In this document: positions 13,301-15,711 of the stretch, piece by piece
Position numbering within the stretch: position 1 is the first letter of the stretch
How the letters are laid out: every line of letters starts with the position of its first letter
NCBI GenBank assembly: GCA_020429495.1
Contig: JAGQLJ010000004.1
Coordinates: forward strand, 717-16,427
Direction: 5' to 3'
Length of the DNA: 15,711 nucleotides
Origin: Candidatus Dojkabacteria bacterium
GTDB taxonomy: Bacteria > Patescibacteriota > Dojkabacteria > J137
The notes under the pieces: model-generated
Told to the model about the DNA's origin: nothing
Seen by the model: only the letters and a program-made list of their open reading frames with translations
The model's database searches: none
Translations under genes and position numbers: made by a program

Positions 13301-15443
13301 GTTCTTGTCCAGTTACTACAAACTCCATTGGATTAGTAACATTAGTATTTATCCCACCTGTTCTTCCTGAATATCCTGTGCCACAAGTGTCGTTGCTAAC
13401 ATTTGCACTACTAATAGTTGGCCTTGCAATACAAGTTAGTGTATCTATTGTTCTTGGAGAATTTAACAGAATTGGATTAGATCTAGAATCTCCACTGATT
13501 GCATAAGCTGTAATTTGTTGTTGATTACCATTTATAATTGATGTGATTGGGACTGTAAAACCTCGGTTTGGATTATTATTACATTGAGCACCAACTGTTG
13601 CATTTTCTAATTCGTTAGCTGTATCTGCTCCAACAAATGTTGTAACATTAGTGCTTAAATCTCTTGCATATACATGAACATCAACATACCTTGAATAGTT
13701 CTGAGGATCACAAGCCCATCCTGTTGCTGCAGTGCATGTTTGTGGATCATGACTACCTTTAGGGGCATAAACAGTGGCAGTTGTACAAGTTGAAGTACAG
13801 TAGTTACAGGTGCTATTTGCAGTTGTTCCAGGGTTACAGCTTACTCCATTTGATGAACCTGCATCACATTGCTCCGCAGCGTTATCATAACCATCACCAC
13901 AACAACCAACGTAATTAATTGTACGCACAGCAGAGTTACCTGCCGCATAATTCGGTGCAGAATTATTACCAAAACGAATATAGTAGATTTTCACATAATA
14001 TGTATTACCAGGCTCAAATCGTATTTGAGATGGGGTTAAGGTACCATTGCTTGGATAACGAGTAAAATATTCAGTATAACTATTAAAATTCAAATAACCT
14101 TGATTTGTAGCCGCACCTGCTGCAACTTGTCTATTATAGTGAAGATTGTCACCAAAATTACCTGTTGTACTAATATCAATGAAAATACCATCATCTGACC
14201 ATCCAGAAATAACATCCCAACTAATCCTCATATTCGCAGAACCATTAGCATTAGTACAGGTTGATGTAATAGTAGGTGCAGATGGAGTAGCACAGTTGGG
14301 TGCAACAAAAGACCTCACTGCTGATGTTAATCCAGTACCAATACTATATACTCTTGCATAGTACGTTGTTCCTGCCGTCATAGTCAAAGGTGCATTATCT
14401 GTTGGGTTATATCTTGTAAAATTACCATCAACTAAAGTGACGTTTGTTGATGTAGTTCCAGGATTTGGATATGGATAATTATAAAAAGAATTAGCAAAAC
14501 TAGCTTCATTATCAATATCAATATGATAAGAGTCTCCTGCAGTTCCACTCCAAGTAATATTTAATCTGATATCACCACTTGAACATGTTGGTGTAACTGA
14601 TGGTTGGGTAGGTGCAGAGGGTGGTGCAGGATTAGCAACACTAAAATCCCAAAAATCAGTTGTAATTAGCTGATCTCCATTAGACTTTAGCACTAGCCAG
14701 CAATAATTTACTCCATCTTGCCCTAAATTAGTCACAGTGTAGCTAGATGTAGATGAATTTAAAACACCACTAGTCCATGCTCCACTAGTTATAGTTGGGG
14801 ATACATCTAAATCATTGATTGCTGTTGCACAGGTACCACCCTTATAGAGCCATACAGTATAGGTATTTACATTTCCAGAACAATTTGTACCAAAGCTAGT
14901 CTGATTCCAAGCTAGATAAATATCTTTGGTCCCAGAGGGAAATACATATCCATCTGTAGGAGCTGTTTGAGTAAATACTGTTGGGGCTACACCACTACAA
15001 CAGGATTGGGTATTACATGCTCTGGTATCACCACAAGCATTTGTTTGTGTCCCACCACCACAACTTACACTACAAGCTCCCCATGCATTAGGATCGCATC
15101 CAGGTGGCGGTGTACCAGGATTTGAGACTGTACAAGAAGAATCGGGTACACAATAACAAGACCATAACCCATGTTGAAGTGGATTATAGGATCCAGGTAA
15201 GGTACATAGTCCTTGATCAGCCTCAATTCCACATGTACATTGTCTTCTAGTACCAACAGGGCACCCAAATGCAGCACATCCTTGATCAGACGTTGCTCCT
15301 GCGCTACATGTGCATGTAGCTTGAGCATTTACCTTAAGATTGAAACTAGCAGAAGAAAGTAACGGGAGAGTCATAAATCCTACTGCAATAAATGCAGCTA
15401 CAAAAACAACTTTAATTAATTTTTTTAAAGATACTGTAAGCAT
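10392..15443 (-). CDS. Giant secreted cysteine-rich mosaic surface protein
   Basis: This 1683-residue protein begins with a classic signal peptide (basic MLTVSLKKLIK, hydrophobic core to about 30, possible cleavage after VNAQA near 42). Modules in order: a cysteine-rich stretch (43-104); a thrombospondin type 1-like motif WGACSVSCGGG (121-131); a disulfide-bearing beta domain (150-270); two fibronectin-III-like modules (about 272-384, 385-512); a DUF4215-like motif CGDGYDNAAEQCD (515-527); a beta domain with GWACD and NRGFTVPI (560-670); further beta domains, with DPPTIVLSDP near 861 and QPWLMSVGGS near 990; a low-complexity acidic linker (about 1080-1150); another fibronectin-III-like module (1152-1275); five tandem cysteine repeats (1285-1513); and a strand-rich C-terminal domain ending FIYDPRYKK. 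No C-terminal membrane helix or LPXTG motif is seen. Adhesion or host contact is the obvious guess, not shown. Its start overlaps the upstream gene by 19 bases and the sufBD-like gene follows, so the three form an operon. Local base composition is richer in G+C than neighbouring genes. Confidence 0.92.
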   Translation of the reverse strand: MLTVSLKKLIKVVFVAAFIAVGFMTLPLLSSASFNLKVNAQATCTCSAGATSDQGCAAFGCPVGTRRQCTCGIEADQGLCTLPGSYNPLQHGLWSCYCVPDSSCTVSNPGTPPPGCDPNAWGACSVSCGGGTQTNACGDTRACNTQSCCSGVAPTVFTQTAPTDGYVFPSGTKDIYLAWNQTSFGTNCSGNVNTYTVWLYKGGTCATAINDLDVSPTITSGAWTSGVLNSSTSSYTVTNLGQDGVNYCWLVLKSNGDQLITTDFWDFSVANPAPPSAPTQPSVTPTCSSGDIRLNITWSGTAGDSYHIDIDNEASFANSFYNYPYPNPGTTSTNVTLVDGNFTRYNPTDNAPLTMTAGTTYYARVYSIGTGLTSAVRSFVAPNCATPSAPTITSTCTNANGSANMRISWDVISGWSDDGIFIDISTTGNFGDNLHYNRQVAAGAATNQGYLNFNSYTEYFTRYPSNGTLTPSQIRFEPGNTYYVKIYYIRFGNNSAPNYAAGNSAVRTINYVGCCGDGYDNAAEQCDAGSSNGVSCNPGTTANSTCNYCTSTCTTATVYAPKGSHDPQTCTAATGWACDPQNYSRYVDVHVYARDLSTNVTTFVGADTANELENATVGAQCNNNPNRGFTVPITSIINGNQQQITAYAISGDSRSNPILLNSPRTIDTLTCIARPTISSANVSNDTCGTGYSGRTGGINTNVTNPMEFVVTGQEPATSIKNVEFYLVPKTATDGAQNGIFEATATPFRSTVISKVAQSDGIAISFNPITRVLYTLDPNTNNWKTGTEGNQISTYRGLVTATMTGTTLNPTVTFQTEFNDDFYNGTYSLYYTVINNYNATPDNDATNDTTQIRLRRWGDWGVDTDPPTIVLSDPTFITNKIYTMTRNASEAAGANQSGLNATQTRSYLHTSNLNADYQYQVDSSPGFNPVSIIYQDDPAYPATPSNISEGLNESHTYEDLQSFLSIPVSHTMYVADNACNVTKVTKSVTANALAQPWLMSVGGSISAGGSVENISIPNEQIDIPGYYDGEAALTTESLIAGTNVIPSQRVSLKDNVLINYNDDSISVPAISNFDSWYDHLLDRIERENGSSLDSVGDVVIDSYFSNSGLFPDVNAEVPSEKPVSEDVTASDNQLELLQDHSVVNPQVVQTQTTPYAPVISSTCQSNGTVNIKFTWATNVSGWSGDGIFIDISKTGQFGENKHYNHYFSAGSQENAGTYTINTSNTTFFIRYPSNGTLQPTYLTMTEGQTYYIRYYYPYRGSQTNWTAGETSVKVYTVPNCPATVTCSQCTTSTSDGGACINQTYSDTCPSGWSQGTNSCSSCPATINCSRCTTTTSDAANACENSTITVSSSQYTCPTGWVSGTNTCGSSCVTEITCYRCTSSTSDGNTCESFVYQGSTCPAGSTNSSNCAVVTGGSCPVEITCYKCTDPTNDGNTCESFIYAGSSCPSGTSATPGACAAAVGGSCQSTITCYQCSASEYDGNTCEPFVQQGTSCPTGTSTSPTGCSGVVGGFCPTPVHQDTIAAVKVDNLTITSGAICDQQGIVFVENDLIIEPDLLTGHNQNGCIFIVKGNVIVKPGDQKTVGVGIFTNTPAEYDIIEGFFIVGGDFITELDNIQGDTFKWDGLIVKGGVYAQNLDLRRDLNGNGSGNIERPSHLFIYDPRYKKIYEKTFSSRFYSLREVQK
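10905..11591 (-). repeat. Five tandem cysteine-rich protein repeats in the surface protein
   Basis: Protein units start at C1285, C1327, C1376, C1423 and C1471, giving periods of 42, 49, 47 and 48 residues. The shared frame is CxxC, then about nine residues to a DGxxC or DAxxAC motif, a strand, then a CP(S/T/A)G motif, and one to three further cysteines. The last three units are most alike (ITCYxC, DGNTCE, GGSC or GGFC), suggesting the most recent duplications. Each unit has six or more cysteines, consistent with small disulfide-bonded modules outside the cell. Confidence 0.85.
11618..11990 (-). repeat. Fibronectin-III-like module, distal copy
   Basis: This encodes about residues 1152-1275 and carries GIFIDISKTGQFGENKHYN, IRYPSNGTLQP and GQTYYIRYYY. 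It is closely related to the module at 13908-14291 in the same gene, also at nucleotide level (for example the stretches coding DGIFIDIS and RYPSNGTL). The two copies are separated by about 640 residues of unrelated domains. Confidence 0.8.
13908..14291 (-). repeat. Fibronectin-III-like module, proximal copy
   Basis: This encodes about residues 385-512 with GIFIDISTTGNFGDNLHYN, TRYPSNGTLTP and GNTYYVKIYY, matching the distal copy at 11618-11990. A third, more divergent relative (DSYHIDIDNEASF, TRYNPTDNAPL, GTTYYARVYS) precedes it at about residues 272-384. Confidence 0.8.
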
Positions 15444-15711
15444 TCTAAACTATTAATTTTACCAATATTGTTATTAGAATATTCTATACCAATTACTAAA
15501 TAATTGCAGTTAGTAGGCGTAGATATTTTCTGTTCACTGGGGTTAATATCCCATTTATCGTAAAATATCTTCTTTTCAATATCATTCCTAAATAACTGCT
15601 CAAGGGGTACCATTAATGTTGATAATCCCAGTTTTATTTTTAAATTACTACTACTAGTATCTGTAGATAACTCTACTTTTTTTACATCAAAAATATATTT
15701 TTTAGAGATTG
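15425..15711 (-). CDS. C-terminal end of an unknown protein (5' end beyond window)
   Basis: The minus-strand frame ending in the TAA at 15425-15427 stays open to the window edge at 15711, so the ATG at 15611-15613 is not necessarily the start and the gene most likely begins outside the window. About 95 residues are visible, beginning near SKKYIFDVKKVELSTDTS and ending NSLECLQYL. The sequence is polar with several beta-strand-like stretches (LKIKLGLSTLMVPLE, CNYLVIGIEYSN) and no membrane helix. I do not recognise it. Its end overlaps the start of the giant surface protein gene by 19 bases in the same direction, which points to co-transcription and possibly coupled translation. It could therefore belong to the same surface structure or its export. 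Confidence 0.65.
   Translation of the reverse strand, partial: ISKKYIFDVKKVELSTDTSSSNLKIKLGLSTLMVPLEQLFRNDIEKKIFYDKWDINPSEQKISTPTNCNYLVIGIEYSNNNIGKINSLECLQYL

Noticed and set aside
14146..14361. Plus-strand open frame opposite a fibronectin-like module
   Set aside because: Antisense shadow of a duplicated protein module; no promoter or family match.
15065..15328. Minus-strand open frame near the start of the surface protein
   Set aside because: Out-of-phase shadow over the cysteine-rich N-terminus, with no independent support.
1..15711. Alternative genetic code with TGA as Gly
   Set aside because: TGA at 3321-3323 ends the UMP kinase exactly at its family C-terminus (GTTI) within the ATGA overlap, and no in-frame TGA interrupts recognised genes.

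Overview
The window looks like a piece of the chromosome of a small-genome bacterium of the Candidate Phyla Radiation (Patescibacteria). The reasons are very AT-rich DNA, tightly packed genes with overlapping ends, no recognisable Shine-Dalgarno sequence before any start examined, several promoter -10 boxes placed so that the mRNA would begin at or next to the ATG, a DUF4012-like protein beside glycosyltransferases, and a giant cysteine-rich secreted protein. TGA, TAA and TAG all act as stops, so this is the standard bacterial code and not the TGA=Gly code of Gracilibacteria or Absconditabacteria. The exact lineage cannot be fixed from the sequence; Dojkabacteria or Microgenomates-like groups are only a guess.

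Layout. 1-2239 (+): the C-terminal part of a DUF4012-like protein, truncated by the window edge, overlaps by one base a GT4-type glycosyltransferase. 2272-2538 (+): a small two-helix membrane protein with its own promoter. 2622-4084 (+): an archaeal-type UMP kinase followed, with a 4-base overlap, by a DUF2085 membrane protein. 4079-4522 (-): an RpiB-type sugar-phosphate isomerase, convergent with the DUF2085 gene. 4595-6811 (+): a double-domain glycosyltransferase. 6844-8565 (+): DNA primase DnaG, ending at a strong bidirectional terminator shared with rpmH (bL34, 8610-8810, -). 8871-9989 (+): a membrane-anchored protein of unknown function, divergent from rpmH, with the two promoters lying on the same 30 bp.

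9986-15711 (-): one leftward operon. The window edge holds the C-terminal end of an unknown protein. It overlaps by 19 bases the gene for a 1683-residue secreted, cysteine-rich mosaic protein (thrombospondin-1-like motif, fibronectin-III-like modules, DUF4215-like motif, five tandem cysteine repeats). The operon ends with a very short SufB/SufD-like protein without a visible SufC partner.

The genes suggest cell-surface construction (glycosyltransferases, DUF4012-like protein, giant adhesin-like protein) interleaved with housekeeping functions (UMP kinase, sugar-phosphate isomerase, primase, ribosomal protein). No tRNA, rRNA, CRISPR array, insertion sequence or gene-free stretch over 100 bases was seen. 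The most coherent unusual signals are the apparently leaderless, Shine-Dalgarno-free expression layout, the interlocked divergent promoter at 8834-8863, the giant mosaic surface protein and the minimal solitary SufBD protein.
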